Source: Monosporascus cannonballus (Eukaryota > Ascomycota > Sordariomycetes > Xylariales). From it: a stretch of DNA of 64,000 bases. Shown here in pieces: positions 1-10,705 of the stretch (its first letter is position 1; each line of letters opens with the position of its first letter). The DNA lies in the NCBI GenBank assembly GCA_004154925.1, contig QJNS01000013.1:186001-250000 (forward strand), given 5' to 3'. The translations under genes were made by a program, and so were the position numbers. A model generated the notes under the pieces. It was not told the DNA's origin, did not search any database, and was given only the letters and a program-made list of their open reading frames with translations.

Positions 1-578
1 CCGGCTGGCATCCCGTCAAGGAAGAGGAGCTCCTCGAGGCGCTGGGGGCAGCCATATTGGCTCGCACGAGGGCAGAGCAACAAGGAGAACCGGCCGCCGA
101 CCCCTGGTCACCTATAGTCGACAAAAACACTATGCTCGTCGGCGTCTCGCCATCCGTTCCACTCGGCGACCCCAACAGCAGCGCGCGCTTGCGCAAGGAC
201 GTTCGCATGGCGGCGTATCTCAACATAGGCCGCGGCAGCGCCGGCAAGGTCCTGAGTGATAACGACGCCCTGCGCGTCTTCCTGGCCAGCGCCAAGGACA
301 ACCCGACGATGTTCAGGACGCCGGAGGGAGCGGCCCTGCTCGCGCACGAGATCGGGAAGAAGCTGTTCGCCCTGCTGCTGAAGCCCGACGAGGATCCCAA
401 CATCGCGCTGAGCCTCGCCGAGCTGGGCTTGGACTCGCTGATCGCGGTGGAGATGCGCGCGTGGTGGAAGCAGGTGTTCGGACTGAATATTAGTGTGCTG
501 GAGATTCTGGCCATGGGCACCCTGGATGCGCTTGGAAAAAGGGCGGCAGATCAGCTGGCGGAAATATATGATGGATAG
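1..578 (+). CDS. Highly reducing polyketide synthase, C-terminal end (partial)
   Basis: This is the 3' end of a type I iterative polyketide synthase; the gene enters from the left edge, open in frame from base 3. About 190 residues are visible. The first part resembles the end of a ketoreductase and its linker. The last ~75 residues are an acyl carrier protein domain: the motif LGLDSLIAVEMR carries the serine (codon 435-437) that receives the phosphopantetheine arm on which the chain is built. The protein stops about 45 residues after that serine, so no thioesterase or reductive release domain follows. That is usual for highly reducing fungal enzymes, whose product is released by a separate protein. 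The stop is TAG at 576. Product and cluster partners cannot be told from this end. The nearest genes to the right are not obvious tailoring enzymes, so any cluster probably extends to the left. Confidence 0.93.
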   Translation, partial: GWHPVKEEELLEALGAAILARTRAEQQGEPAADPWSPIVDKNTMLVGVSPSVPLGDPNSSARLRKDVRMAAYLNIGRGSAGKVLSDNDALRVFLASAKDNPTMFRTPEGAALLAHEIGKKLFALLLKPDEDPNIALSLAELGLDSLIAVEMRAWWKQVFGLNISVLEILAMGTLDALGKRAADQLAEIYDG

Positions 579-1368
579 AAGTCGGTGGTTCCAGGGTACG
601 AGCTGAGTTCACGAGGGTAAGCCCTCTTAGCATACTTCCCGATTACTACGGCAAATGACTAAGGCTGTAATCGAGGACCTCCTTAGGGTCCCCTAAGCCC
701 TTAGGTGCTTAAGGGCACCACCTACCAGATATAGGGGACATCAGTTGTGTTATTGTATTAAGCTAATTACGACGCTTCTTCGCACGCGTACTGTTTCCGC
801 GTAACCTCATAACGGAACACGTATATTCCGACTAAGTACCCTTTCCATAATTAGTATACTCTAAAAAAACCTAGCTAGCTGACATGCTCCCCTAACGCCC
901 TAAAGCATTTAGGAGCTGGTAGTAGTCAAGGTGCTAGGGAAAAAACAACTGTCTCCTCGGGTGCGAACTGAGCACAGCAGTAACTGGCAAGTGCAATTTT
1001 GGTTCGTGCTGCTATTAAATTGGGTGTTTAAATCCAATTAAATCATTTGGAACCGGTTATTTAATGGAATAGATATCCATTTCAGGTTAGCGCTGTAACC
1101 GCTCTGGTTACTGCTCTGCTCAGTTCGCACCCGGAGGGGATAGCCCCGGATAGGGCCGCTCCATTTATACGTTATTCACCTTTAATTCGCCTTAGACTGT
1201 ACATCCTGTGTTTCTATGGAGAACTGTGGCGCACAGTGTCCTGACATGAACTGGTCTAGAATCTTTTGGCGCTCTTCGTCTTGAAGGTTAGTGACTCGCA
1301 ATTCCCAGAATGAACCCCGACTCATCGCCGGGCGAACGCCTATTCGCTGCGCTAAGTCAGCACCCACC
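579..1368. other. Intergenic region downstream of the PKS
   Basis: No open frame here looks coding. The only structure seen is the inverted-repeat element at 953-1138, listed separately. Several CCTTAGG-like short repeats lie at about 680-720. Probably the PKS 3' flank followed by the promoter of the gene at 1369. Confidence 0.6.
953..1138. mobile_element. MITE-like element with terminal inverted repeats
   Basis: The left end (953-984) and right end (1107-1138) are near-perfect inverted copies of about 30 bp. Both contain the core GGGTGCGAACTGAGCA or its complement, with one mismatch in the next bases (CACAGCAG against AGAGCAG) and a small difference at the outermost CTCC/CCCTCC bases. The roughly 120-bp interior is AT-rich and has no coding capacity. 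About 190 bp in total with such ends fits a non-autonomous DNA transposon (MITE). The target-site duplication is not clear, so the superfamily cannot be assigned. No second copy was noticed in this window. Confidence 0.7.
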
Positions 1369-2301
1369 ATGCAAGAACTCGCCCCCTCCAATATTAGTGG
1401 GATGAACATCGCAGCATTCTCCAGTCCTGCGGGTCATAATGACGCATGCAAGGGACTGCTAGGGCATGAGATCGGAGCCCAGTTTGCCCAACGAGCTATT
1501 TCCTCACTTCCAGAAGCGCAGCTAGAACAGTTGATGCAGTTCCTCGATGCCGAACTAGGCATTATCCTGCATTGTCAGTCGAAAGAGGGCGACGCCAGTG
1601 TCTTTGGGGATGAAGATAATCAGACTATTCAACTTCTGAAGAAGAAAGGGTTCAGCGAACAGTTCGACTTCTGCTATGACTGGCACTGGCGCTCGGAGGA
1701 TGTGTTTCGTGGTCGCGGTCGTTGTCCAACGACCAAATGGGACCCCAAAGTCAAAAGGCTCCATGATGACCTCTCCTCTGATCTCTTACGCATCTTGAGC
1801 TTTCGATTTCTCATCGTTGGGGGTTCCTGTGCAAAGACACATTATCGAAGCATTATCGCAGCAGAACGGCATTCCGTCCCCATACACATTGTTCCGGGTC
1901 TAAAGTTTGAGATTGATTTCGAGTTTACCGGCAAGTCACTGCAACGCATTGTTACATACATTGATCACCCCTCCATTCTGTACTTCCATCCGAGTAGTGC
2001 TAGTGCATCATCTCAAAGGTTTGACGCCGCCTGCAATTTCTTCCTGTGGTTGGTGGGGAGATCCTACGATCCGATCGTTTTGAACGGCCTGGAGCTGACT
2101 TTCTCACGACGCCCTCGGAATATCGTATCGGCGCCGATCGCGGAACTTTGGCGATATATCTCCCTGGAGCGAGAAATGGGTAAGATACTTATGCAAGAAG
2201 AATACGACTCATCCTTCTGGACGTGGGCGAAACAATTCTTAGGAGGGGGTTCGCCACCCTTGTACAGAATGGACAATCGATCGCCAAGGCCTGCTCGATA
2301 G
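1369..2301 (+). CDS. Hypothetical protein, unrecognised family
   Basis: This is a clean reading frame of about 310 codons. It starts at an ATG in good context (ACCCACCATG) and stays open to TAG at 2299. The frame is also open upstream to about 1291 but without an ATG. The protein is soluble-looking, mixed alpha/beta in composition, and rich in Trp and aromatic residues (CYDWHWR, SSFWTWAKQFLGG). No signal peptide, membrane segment or known motif is evident, and I do not recognise the family. Reading after the stop shows further protein-like stretches in other frames up to about 2737, so the gene may be spliced or truncated by decay at its 3' end. It lies just past a MITE-like element and a PKS, in a region that looks accessory. 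Confidence 0.5.
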   Translation: MQELAPSNISGMNIAAFSSPAGHNDACKGLLGHEIGAQFAQRAISSLPEAQLEQLMQFLDAELGIILHCQSKEGDASVFGDEDNQTIQLLKKKGFSEQFDFCYDWHWRSEDVFRGRGRCPTTKWDPKVKRLHDDLSSDLLRILSFRFLIVGGSCAKTHYRSIIAAERHSVPIHIVPGLKFEIDFEFTGKSLQRIVTYIDHPSILYFHPSSASASSQRFDAACNFFLWLVGRSYDPIVLNGLELTFSRRPRNIVSAPIAELWRYISLEREMGKILMQEEYDSSFWTWAKQFLGGGSPPLYRMDNRSPRPAR

Positions 2302-3034
2302 AATTGGAAAGAAGAGCCCTCGAAGGCCGAAGGCAGGCTTATATCTCTCGAATGTCTGCTCAGTATTCCTCGCAGGCAACTATTCCTCGGTTTGACAATC
2401 TCCTAGGCGTACAAGGCTCTGAACAGTCCGAGTTCGCGGAGTTGAACCAGAGCAGGAGCGGCATAAAACCCAGAGGCCTTCAGAGCCAGCAACGGGTTGA
2501 TTCTGCTTTTCCAACCAAGACTGCGTCTTTGAGCTTAACACACGGGGTCTCTCCGACGATGGAAAAGCCAAACTTTCCTGAGGGGGGAAGAAACAGAATT
2601 GACGGGCCCTCTGTACAAGACTGCTTGCTATCCCACCCTTGAGGAGCATCGATCACAGCTAAACCGCGATATCGACAGCAAGAGATACGGCAATGTCATT
2701 CGAGAGCTTTGGGACGGTCCGGATCTTTCTTAACTCTACTTCCGCTGCACTTCAATTTCGCACAAGCAAGAGCGCTGCAAAGGTTCGAGAATATGGTAAC
2801 TCAGCAACGATACGGTTTGATACAGACAATGTAACACTCTTTGCAGCCGGAGAGGTCGTCTATCGGAAACCATATAGCCAACTGGAGACGGGGAAAGATG
2901 GCAAGGAATGGGAGCTGCAGATTAATAAGGAGGTATCTACGATAAAAACTCGCGCCGCTGAGGTTTTAGAAAATAACGAGTCCTCAGCTGCGCCACTCTC
3001 CCCGCAAAATCCAATCGGTGATTTAATTCCGTAA
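2302..3034 (+). pseudogene. Possible decayed 3' part of the preceding gene, or small separate ORFs
   Basis: Several short protein-like stretches in different frames follow the stop at 2301. One at about 2609-2737 reads LYKTACYPTLEEHR... and ends in ELWDGPDLS before a stop. Another frame, opening with ATG at 2693, runs 113 codons to 3034 and looks beta-rich (ATIRFDTDNVTLFAAGEVV). No single set of splice sites joins them convincingly to the upstream frame. They may be exons of one gene with introns I could not place, or remnants broken by frameshifts. Function unknown. Confidence 0.3.
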
Positions 3035-4001
3035 AGGACCACGTAGGTCTATCTTAATTCGAAATCCAGAGGTGCCAATTAAATAAGCCGTGATGTTCTG
3101 GGGGAAGTTTGGTTTATGACTTATTACATTCCTAAATCTAAGCGAGTGGTATGGCCAGCCGGTTCACGGCTTAGACCACTTCCGAATAACTTTTCATGGA
3201 TGTGTTTTAATCGGCCTCGAAGTTCACTAAGCGGGGTTAGTTTAGTTTGGGAGAACGTTAGACTGAGGTTAAACTTCATTTAAATCAAATCTAGAGGTCG
3301 TGCTTTGGAGAGCACACACCACATAATAGAAAAGTTCCTTCTTTTCCCCCTTTCCCCTTTTCCCATTATCTCTTGTAAAGGAGGCTTTTAGCTGCTTTAC
3401 GGGTGGACGGCCATACAGTGGTGGTGCGATGAGCGGGGCCTGCGCAATAGCAGCAAGGGCGCTAAGCCTAATTCGACGTGGGCAAATCGGCATGGGAAAC
3501 CCAGTAACCGATATGGAAATGCACGATTCTCGAGGGGGCAACCGACATTAGACAAGTGGCTGACTACACGAAGCGAAAGCCGGATGAGGGGTTCCCGGGC
3601 CGTCTATTTCGCTGCTGTAATATATCGGTAAAGTCGAACTTTTTCCGAAGGCTCCTTAGGTACCCCGCTTGCCTCGCGGCCGCCAGCCACATCGGGCCAA
3701 CCAGACACCTTCTTCCCCCCAAAGCCCCACTAGAGCTGTAAGCTGTGCCTACAGAACTAATAAGGGCCTGAGAGTTAGCTAATCAGTGGCGTAGCTTATC
3801 GGTCCCCCTCCATCCAGCATCAGGTACGTAATAAGAGATACTGGACTAGGTAACCTTAGAGACTGGTTACACCACAAGGCTGCACCACCAACAGCTCGCC
3901 CAGAGAAATATGCGACGGTAAACTACGTCGGTTTTTCTGTTCTTCCTTCATACATCTTATACAAGCAGCGAATACCGTCCACTTCCTTACCACCTCCCAT
4001 C
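3035..4001. other. Intergenic region and CSN3 promoter
   Basis: No convincing gene. The last part is pyrimidine-rich (CTTCCTTACCACCTCCCATC just before the CSN3 start), as in many fungal leaders. An A/T-rich homopurine-pyrimidine patch lies at about 3335-3370. Nothing else is evident. Confidence 0.5.
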
Positions 4002-5538
4002 ATGGATCAGTACGCCGCGGTACTGCTGTCCTTCCCGCCCGAGGACACCCCACCTGATTTCGAGGACTACGACAAGGCCGTCAAGAACCACCTTAATCAG
4101 GTCACGCGCATACTCAAGGACAAGAGCGCCGACCTCATAACCTACGGTCCTCAGCTTCTCGAGGTACGGTGTCTTACCCTTTATCCCCATGTGTGCTGTG
4201 TTCCTGACCATTGGGCTGACTTGGCATACGTAGCTGCTCAACCCGGCCGTGCATTCACTGTCGTATCTGGCCGTTCTCCATACTCTCATCCTTCCCGGTT
4301 TAGCTACCTCTGCTTCCCGCGAATACCTCCTAGAGAAGGTCGTCCTATTCATGATATCGTTCGACGGCCTACAAATTCGATATGCCGGACCCCACCTACA
4401 AGATGTGTTTGCGGCTGTCGGGGGTGGCCAGTTGCTCCCCCCTTCCGTGGCTGTCGAGATCCTAGCCACGGCAATTCTGAAGCTCGACCCTACCGGCAGC
4501 ATGCTCACTGCCTCTCACATTCTCCTGGCCAGACTGGCATACGGCACCAACAATATCGAGCCCGCCCTGCAGGTGATCGACAAGAGCATAGTATTCTATC
4601 CCGGCATGGCGAACCGCGGAGAACCGCAATACCTTTGCGACCCTACTCTGCCTCCCCCATCCTACATCGCACGAGAGACCGGTCTCACGGCAATACTCAA
4701 GCCCCAGTTGGTCATGGAGTACGACCTACTCTGCGGCATGATGTACTGCTCGAGGAGAGACTGGGCAAAGGCGTCCGAAGCCTTCCAAAGGATTGTTACG
4801 TTCCCTGCACGGGAAAACGGCGTGAACAAGCTCATGGTAGATGCTTACAAGAGATGGGTTTTGGTCGGTCTACTCTGTAAGGGAAAGCATCTGGATAATC
4901 CCACACCATCAGGACATACGGCGAACAGATATTATGAGGTCCTAGGCAAGCCTTATACGGCAATCGCAGCTCTTTTCGCCACCGATAACGCGCAGGCCTT
5001 GAAGCACGAGGTCGATTCGAACGCCCCGATATGGCAGGAAGACAACAACGTCGGGCTCCTGCAGGAGGTCCTAGCCGCGTATCAGAAGTGGCAGGTGCTA
5101 GGCCTGCAGCAGGTATACTCCAAGATCTCGATCCCCGAGGTGCGGCGCGAGACCAAGAGCGCCGAGACGGGCGGCAACCTGCCCAGGGACGAGGACGTCG
5201 AGACGCTGATCCAGAACATGATCATCTCGGGCATGCTGCACGGCGTGGTCGAGAAGAACGACGACGGCACGAGCTTCCTGACCTTCCTGCCGCCCGCGAC
5301 GTCGCCCTCGGAGCGGGACTTCGCGAAGGAGCTCGCGCGCACGGCGCAGCGCCTCCAGAACCTCCGGCCCCTCCTCAGGGCCACCGACGAGCGCCTCGGC
5401 ACGCACAAGGAGTACATCAAGCACGTGATCAAGGAGTCGAAGCGTGACAAGACCCAGCAGGACTACGCCGTCGGCCACCACTTCGATGACGAGGTCGAGG
5501 ACGAGGACTTAATGGGCGGCATCGTCTCGACGGGTTAG
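4002..5538 (+). CDS. csnC: COP9 signalosome complex subunit 3
   Basis: Two exons, 4002-4163 and 4234-5538, joined in phase 0 across a 70-nt intron (GTACGG donor, GGGCTGAC branch-like site, TACGTAG acceptor), give a 488-residue protein. This is close to the usual CSN3 length. It is one of the PCI-domain scaffold subunits of the COP9 signalosome, which removes NEDD8 from cullins and in moulds affects development, light response and secondary metabolism. The N-terminal and middle part is helical repeat (LLNPAVHSLSYLAVL onward). The winged-helix PCI region follows at roughly residues 280-410 and includes ISIPEVRRET. The acidic tail (DDEVEDEDLMGG) is typical of the subunit. The start at 4002 follows CCCATC and opens MDQYAAVLLSF. 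It converges with RPA70. Confidence 0.9.
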
Positions 5539-6523
5539 GGCAAATCGTCTGACGATCCCGCCAGCACGCCGTCGTCGGAGGACTCCACCGTGCTGCTCCT
5601 CAGGGCTGCTGGACATTATATCTGAGATCCTAGTGACTCTTCGCCGGGGCGCTAGTTTGCCTGCTCAGCTAGGGGAGGCCGCGCAGAAAACAAGAAGCCT
5701 TGGGACGGAACAGGGCGAACCAACCCTGTCGATGGCAGCCCCGATCGTCGCAGGAACCCCATATGTGCTTACGACACCTAAGCACACTTACCGGAGGGAG
5801 GGTACCGGCCTTGAGGGGCAGGGGAGGGTGTCGGCCGGTCAAGGGGATTCCGCATTGGCGGTTTTTTTTTTCGGATGACGCTGTCACGGGACACGAGCTT
5901 CAGGAGTTAGAAAGCGACCGAGGTCCAAGGCAGAAGAACAGGGATAGATCCAGCCCACCCGTGCATAGCTAGCTGGGAAACATCCCCCCATAGACCATCA
6001 CATTATTTATTTAGCTCGGCAGACACAATAAAGAAGGGCGCTGTGCAGAGTGAGCGAAAGTTCGACTTCGTATTAGTCTTATGTCCGTGCCGGTGGCGTT
6101 TTTTTCGGTCACCGTGGCGTCCACTGGCCTGATACATCCATCCATCCGTACGTACACTATAACCCCCTCGCGGGTAGCTATCCCTTGCCTCATCCGCGTC
6201 CGTGTCGACGTCCGCTTCATAGACCGCATGACGACTAGACTACATCCCCTCCGCTCCCTTCCCCACATAGCTATCGTGGACATAGGGATTCGATGATGAG
6301 CGGCAACGACAGGGTGGGTCCCGACCTGTAACGACGGGCGGGGACACGTTAAACATCTCGACAGCTGGCTAAATTAAGAGCGAGCGCATGCCTCGATCAA
6401 ATCTCTCATATCTAGCTGACACTGGCGCGCGCACCCGCACCTGGCTAAAAGGTAACCCTCCGCGGGGTCTGTGATATACATGCGACATTACTTATGACGG
6501 AAGCGGTCACAGGAACGCCCCTA
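5539..6523. other. Convergent intergenic spacer between CSN3 and RPA70
   Basis: About 985 bp holding the 3' ends of two convergent genes. It contains a T-run near 5860, short CATC repeats near 6136-6145 and no frame that looks coding. Confidence 0.6.
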
Positions 6524-8623
6524 CTATGAGCCGACGTCGAACTGCTTGATCGCCTCCGCCAGCTTCGCGGCCTCGACCTTGAAGTCCAGCGGGCTGGCGC
6601 TCATTACCTGATACCGCACCCTGCACGAAAACCACCGTCAGTTACCGTTTGCGGGTCTAGCAATTAGGTGGGACGACAAAAGCAGGAAAGAAAAGGGGAT
6701 GGGACGAAAGGGTGGAGCAGTGGGAAGCGTCCACCAAGAGAGTGGTTAAAAACGCACCGTTGATTATCACCGTAGGTGTCCATCTTGGCGCGACACCTGA
6801 AGTTGAGCTTCGTGCAGTTGGCGGCCTCGAAGACGGAGGCGAGCTGCTCCTCGTTGTTCTCCTTGATCTCCATGATCTCGTCGGCGGAGCGCCCGCCCAT
6901 GACGATGCGGCCGACGTCGTCGAAGCAGCTGAGCCAGAGCTGGCCCGTGTGGTCGTTGACGTTGACGCTCATGATGTAGCGGTACTCGGGGCGCGGGTGG
7001 GCCACGTCGCAGCGCTCGCAGCGCCAGGTGCCGTCGCCCTGGTCCACCACCTTCTTGTTGCACCCCTCGCTGCGGCACGCGGGGTACGCGAACGTGTCCT
7101 GCTTGATGTACACGATGGTCGCCTTGAGCGAGAAGTAGTCTACATTCTCCATGCCCAGGTTCTCGTCCTTGACCTGCGCGATGCTCTTGGCCTGGTCGCT
7201 GCGGCCCGTCGCCGCCCCCACCGTGCTCATCGTGCTGTGCGTGGAGAAGTTGTTGCCCCGGCCCTGCGAGTCGTACCAGCCCTTTAGGCGGTGTGCTTCG
7301 TTGATGTCCGGGTCGACGGCCATGCTGCCTGACGAGAGCAGGGAGAGCGAGCGGCCATTATAGTCCGACACCTTGACGCCTTTGAAGGCGACGATAGACT
7401 CCGGTTGCGCGGCAAAGGAGGTAGCCGCCTGGCCCCATATTGTAACGCGCACCGAGAAATGCGTGTCGTCAACTATCGTCAGATCACGCTTCTGGTAGGG
7501 CTTTCCGGAGCTCTTCGAGACAATCTCGGAGACCTCGTGGACTTCCTTTAGCACCCCTACAATGTCTACGGTGGCGTCTTTTTCGATGTTCTGGAGCTCT
7601 TCGACCTTGACAAAGTTGAATCGCACTTGAGGGACACTGGACTGATCCTCTGCCTTCTCGATCTGTGTATCGCGCTCGAAAGCAAGCTCGTAGTCGTTGG
7701 GCAGGTTGGTGAATTGCTTCTTGGCGAGAGAGACACGGCAAGGGTTGCTGATGTAGTAAACCTGGCCCTCCTGCAATAAGTCGAAGAACTGGTCGACCTG
7801 TTCGTTGAATGCTGTTGCCTTGATCTCTCCACTCTCATCGAGGAGATTTACGGAGAACAGCTTGCCTTCTCCCGAAGCCTTGTGCCAGTACTTGATGTCG
7901 GACTTCTGCGACACCCGAGCCTTGATCGTCCACTTGTGCGCATAAGGAGAAAGGGCTTCTATGGGGTAGATGGCATTGCTGCCATGCGTATTGCTCGAAG
8001 GGGCGTTCGCGGTGCCTCCCATGCGCGACGACATAGGTTCCGACTTGACGGGGGCGGGCGATTCAGCCTTCGCACCGTAAAATCCCGAACCGCCAATAGT
8101 GGTGTTCGCGGCCGCGGGCTTGGCCTCGAAGGCCTGGGGCTCTCCGATCCGATCATGAACGCCAAATTCCGTAGCCACCTCGAGGTCGAGAATGATGAGG
8201 ATGTTCTTGCCCTTGACGGAGTTCGCTTGGTAGGACTTGACGCGCACGATGCATCCCCGTACAAGCGAGTTGTCGTGGATGACATGATTCGCCTGGGTAG
8301 CCAACATGCACTGCACGTAGTTGCTCAGGTCACTTAAGACAACCCGATATCGTTCAGGCTGACCAGCACCGCCGGCTGCCGGCTGTGCGGCAAGAGGCTT
8401 GATCTGAAGACATTGTAGCACCGGAACAGGGAAGCGCTGGGCGACATGATCCGGGTCGTTGAAGATGGCGCTATGGGCCCCGATGTTAGTAGACTAAATA
8501 TATTGCATCTTGAAGATGACTAGGAATAGAACAACGAAGAGGATTTCATTCAATCTGGAGTCGGAGATTCACATACTCTAAGGCGCCTTGAGTGATGGCC
8601 TGTTGGGCGGCAGCGGCCGACAT
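6524..8623 (-). CDS. rfa1: Replication protein A large subunit (RPA70)
   Basis: Three exons on the minus strand: 8577-8623, 6758-8470 and 6524-6620. They are separated by introns of 106 nt (GTATGT donor) and 137 nt (GTGCGT donor, GTGCAG acceptor) and give 618 residues. RPA70 is the main single-strand DNA-binding subunit of the RPA trimer used in replication, repair and recombination. The N-terminal OB fold begins MSAAAAQQAITQGAL. DBD-A lies near 180-290 (HKWTIKARVSQKSDIKYW), DBD-B follows, and DBD-C holds a zinc ribbon with Cys481, Cys486, Cys500 and Cys503 (CRSEGC...WRCERC). The C-terminal helix that binds the RPA trimer is in the last exon (VRYQVMSASPLDFK). Both splice junctions restore expected sequence (GALDAIFNDPD and DNQRVRYQVM), which supports the model. 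The gene shares an upstream region with the divergent hydrolase gene. Confidence 0.96.
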
Positions 8624-9335
8624 TTTTAGGCTTTCAATAATCCGATGTCAATCAGATATAGTAGACGGGGATGGAACAGGCGTCTCTATCCTTTGAATGA
8701 GGCGGCGGAAAAGGACAGGCTTGAGTGTGTTGTGTTAGTATGAGTATCCGTAATGGAGGCGGAAATACGGCCAAAGTCGAGCATGGACAACGCGTCCAAC
8801 CCAGAAATGTCGCGTCGAGTTAAAGTGGCAAGCGGCGCGGGGTCCTCCTAGCGTAGGTACCTACCTACCTCCCTGCCTACCTACCTATCTACCTACCTAT
8901 CTACCTATGTATCTATGCTAGACTACGGTACCCGCTGTAGCACTCCTGCAGTAGGAGGCACCAGGACTTGCCAGGAAGCCCTGAAGCTGACAGCTGCCCA
9001 CAATCCAACTACTTACTGCACAGTGCAGTATACCTAGTGCATACGTCACCCCGCCAAGGCCCCAAAGTCCAAACAGCCCACTTGGGGAGTTACTCCCAGT
9101 CAGTGGCTTGCAGCTTATCCACAGCGGGATTGCATCTAGTAACTAGCACAAAAAGGTTGAAACAGCTCATGAGAGAGGACGTTAAGTAAGCAGCAAGCAG
9201 TCACGTATGCCCGGTTGTATGTTGAACGCCTGCTACAGCAAGCGAGTCGCTTAAGAGTATAACTCTAGATACTACATTTTGAGAAATACAAAAGCTACGA
9301 CAACAACCACCACAACCAACACCACCCCAACGACA
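8624..9335. promoter_or_regulatory. Divergent promoter region (RPA70 / dienelactone hydrolase)
   Basis: About 710 bp between two divergently transcribed starts. It carries a TACC-type microsatellite (listed separately). It also has a CA/AC-rich leader directly before the hydrolase start (ACAACAACCACCACAACC at about 9299-9316), as often seen in expressed fungal genes. No TATA box is clear on either side. Confidence 0.5.
8857..8916. repeat. TACC/TATC microsatellite
   Basis: Imperfect tandem CTAC/CTAT tetramers (TACCTACCTACC, CTATCTACCTACC, CTATGTATC) run for about 60 bp in the divergent promoter region. Similar TAGGTA/TACCTA motifs recur at other gene edges in the window (22967, 51291, 51411). 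Confidence 0.85.
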
Positions 9336-10513
9336 ATGACAGAAGCAGACGTCGCAACGAAAGCTCCCGAGAGCGATGCTCTGGACAACCCCATGATTCC
9401 AGGCGATACTCCAGCACAGTCTGGTCCTACCATGGGCGAACACTGCACAACCGACAGACCGACTCGTATGTGACTGAAAATCGGCGGTCCAGCCGTCCAT
9501 CGCTAATGATGCGCTTTCTAGCCGCCGGTGAAGCTCCTAAGGGCGAAATAAGGAAGCTCGGCGGCGTCGATGTTAGTACCTAGAGACTGTCGCTCCTAGC
9601 AGTTTGAAGCAGGCTAAGAACTTGCTTGACACTAGATCTACCTGTCGAAACCCGATGAATATCCATCGAATCCGTCTAAGCTCCTGCTCCTCCTGACAGG
9701 CGGTACGGGCCTCAAATCGACCAACAACCAGATCCAAGCAGATAAGTTTGCAGAAGAGGGCTACGTGGTCGTGATGCCAGACCTATTCGAGGGCGACCCT
9801 GCGCCGAACGCCGGCGCCACGGTACCCGAGCCCGAGTCGCAGAGCAGTTTCCTCGACATGTTCAAGCTGAAGGCGGCCGAGACGGCGAAGTCGTTCCTGA
9901 TCGACATGTGGCTGGCGCGGCACACGGAGGAGAAGGTCTGGCCGATCCTGGAGAAGGTCATCCACGCAGCCGAGGGCGAGTTCGCCGACGCCATCGGCAA
10001 CGGCGGCGGCATCTACGCCGTGGGCTACTGCTTCGGCGGGCGGTACGTCCTGCTGCTCGCCGCCGAGCGCCCGGTCGCCACGCAGTCGGGCTGGACGGGG
10101 GCGCAGAGGCCCGCCGACGAGGAGAGTGGGGGGCAAGCGAAGAAGGGTCCGTATATCAAGGCGGGCGCCCTCGCGCACGCGACGCTAGTCTCGCCCGATG
10201 ACTTCCAGGGCCTCAAGGCGCCGGTGAGCTTGGTCTGCGTGGAAAACGACCCCCTGTTCCCGGACGAGGTGCGCATGGCGGGCGAGGACATCATGTCTAA
10301 AGAGAACTTGGAGCATGAGGTTCAGGTTTATCCCGGTGTCCCACATGGTGAGTTGTGGAGTACTTTGACTAACACGAAATTCCGTGAGAGCCATAGCGCT
10401 TATGCGAACTGCGAACAGGCTTTGGCGTTTTCGGAGACTACGACGACCCGAATATAAAGGAGGCGCAGACGACAGCCTTCATGCAGATGCTGGAATGGAT
10501 TGAGGAGCATTAG
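9336..10513 (+). CDS. Dienelactone hydrolase family protein
   Basis: Four exons (9336-9465, 9522-9571, 9636-10347, 10419-10513) with GTATGT, GTTAGT and GTGAGT donors give 328 residues. All joins keep the frame and restore family sequence (GGVDIYLSKPDEYP; PGVPHGFGVFGDY). The family is cytosolic alpha/beta hydrolases related to carboxymethylenebutenolidase, which use a Cys-Asp-His triad. The nucleophile elbow GYCFGG supplies Cys; the histidine is in GVPHGF; the acid is probably in VENDPLF. Proteins starting MxEHCxTDRPTP are common in moulds and their substrates are mostly unknown. This copy has an extra N-terminal ~30 residues before MGEHC; translation could instead start at that internal Met. 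The coding region is markedly GC-rich at third positions. It converges with the quinone oxidoreductase, with 192 bp between stops. Confidence 0.9.
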
Positions 10514-10705
10514 CAGGCAATTCTGATGGCCTAGTTGCTGGAAGGCGTCATTTGGTTCTCTTCATTTAAAGTCGGCATTGGGGGCCATGTGTCAATTGCA
10601 CATGTTAGAGTAGAGCTAGCATGCTGCATGCAAAATAGTCACGAAGAAACGACACGATGTCTTCAGAGAGAAACAAGTGATCTACGCCCCATCATACCTC
10701 GCGAC

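Noticed and set aside
7959..8337. Open frames on both strands inside the RPA70 region
   Set aside because: They overlap the RPA70 coding frame in other frames and carry no independent signal.
9279..9335. Upstream start of the dienelactone hydrolase frame
   Set aside because: The frame is open to 9279, but only a TTG is there. ATG 9336 in ACAATGAC context is the natural start.
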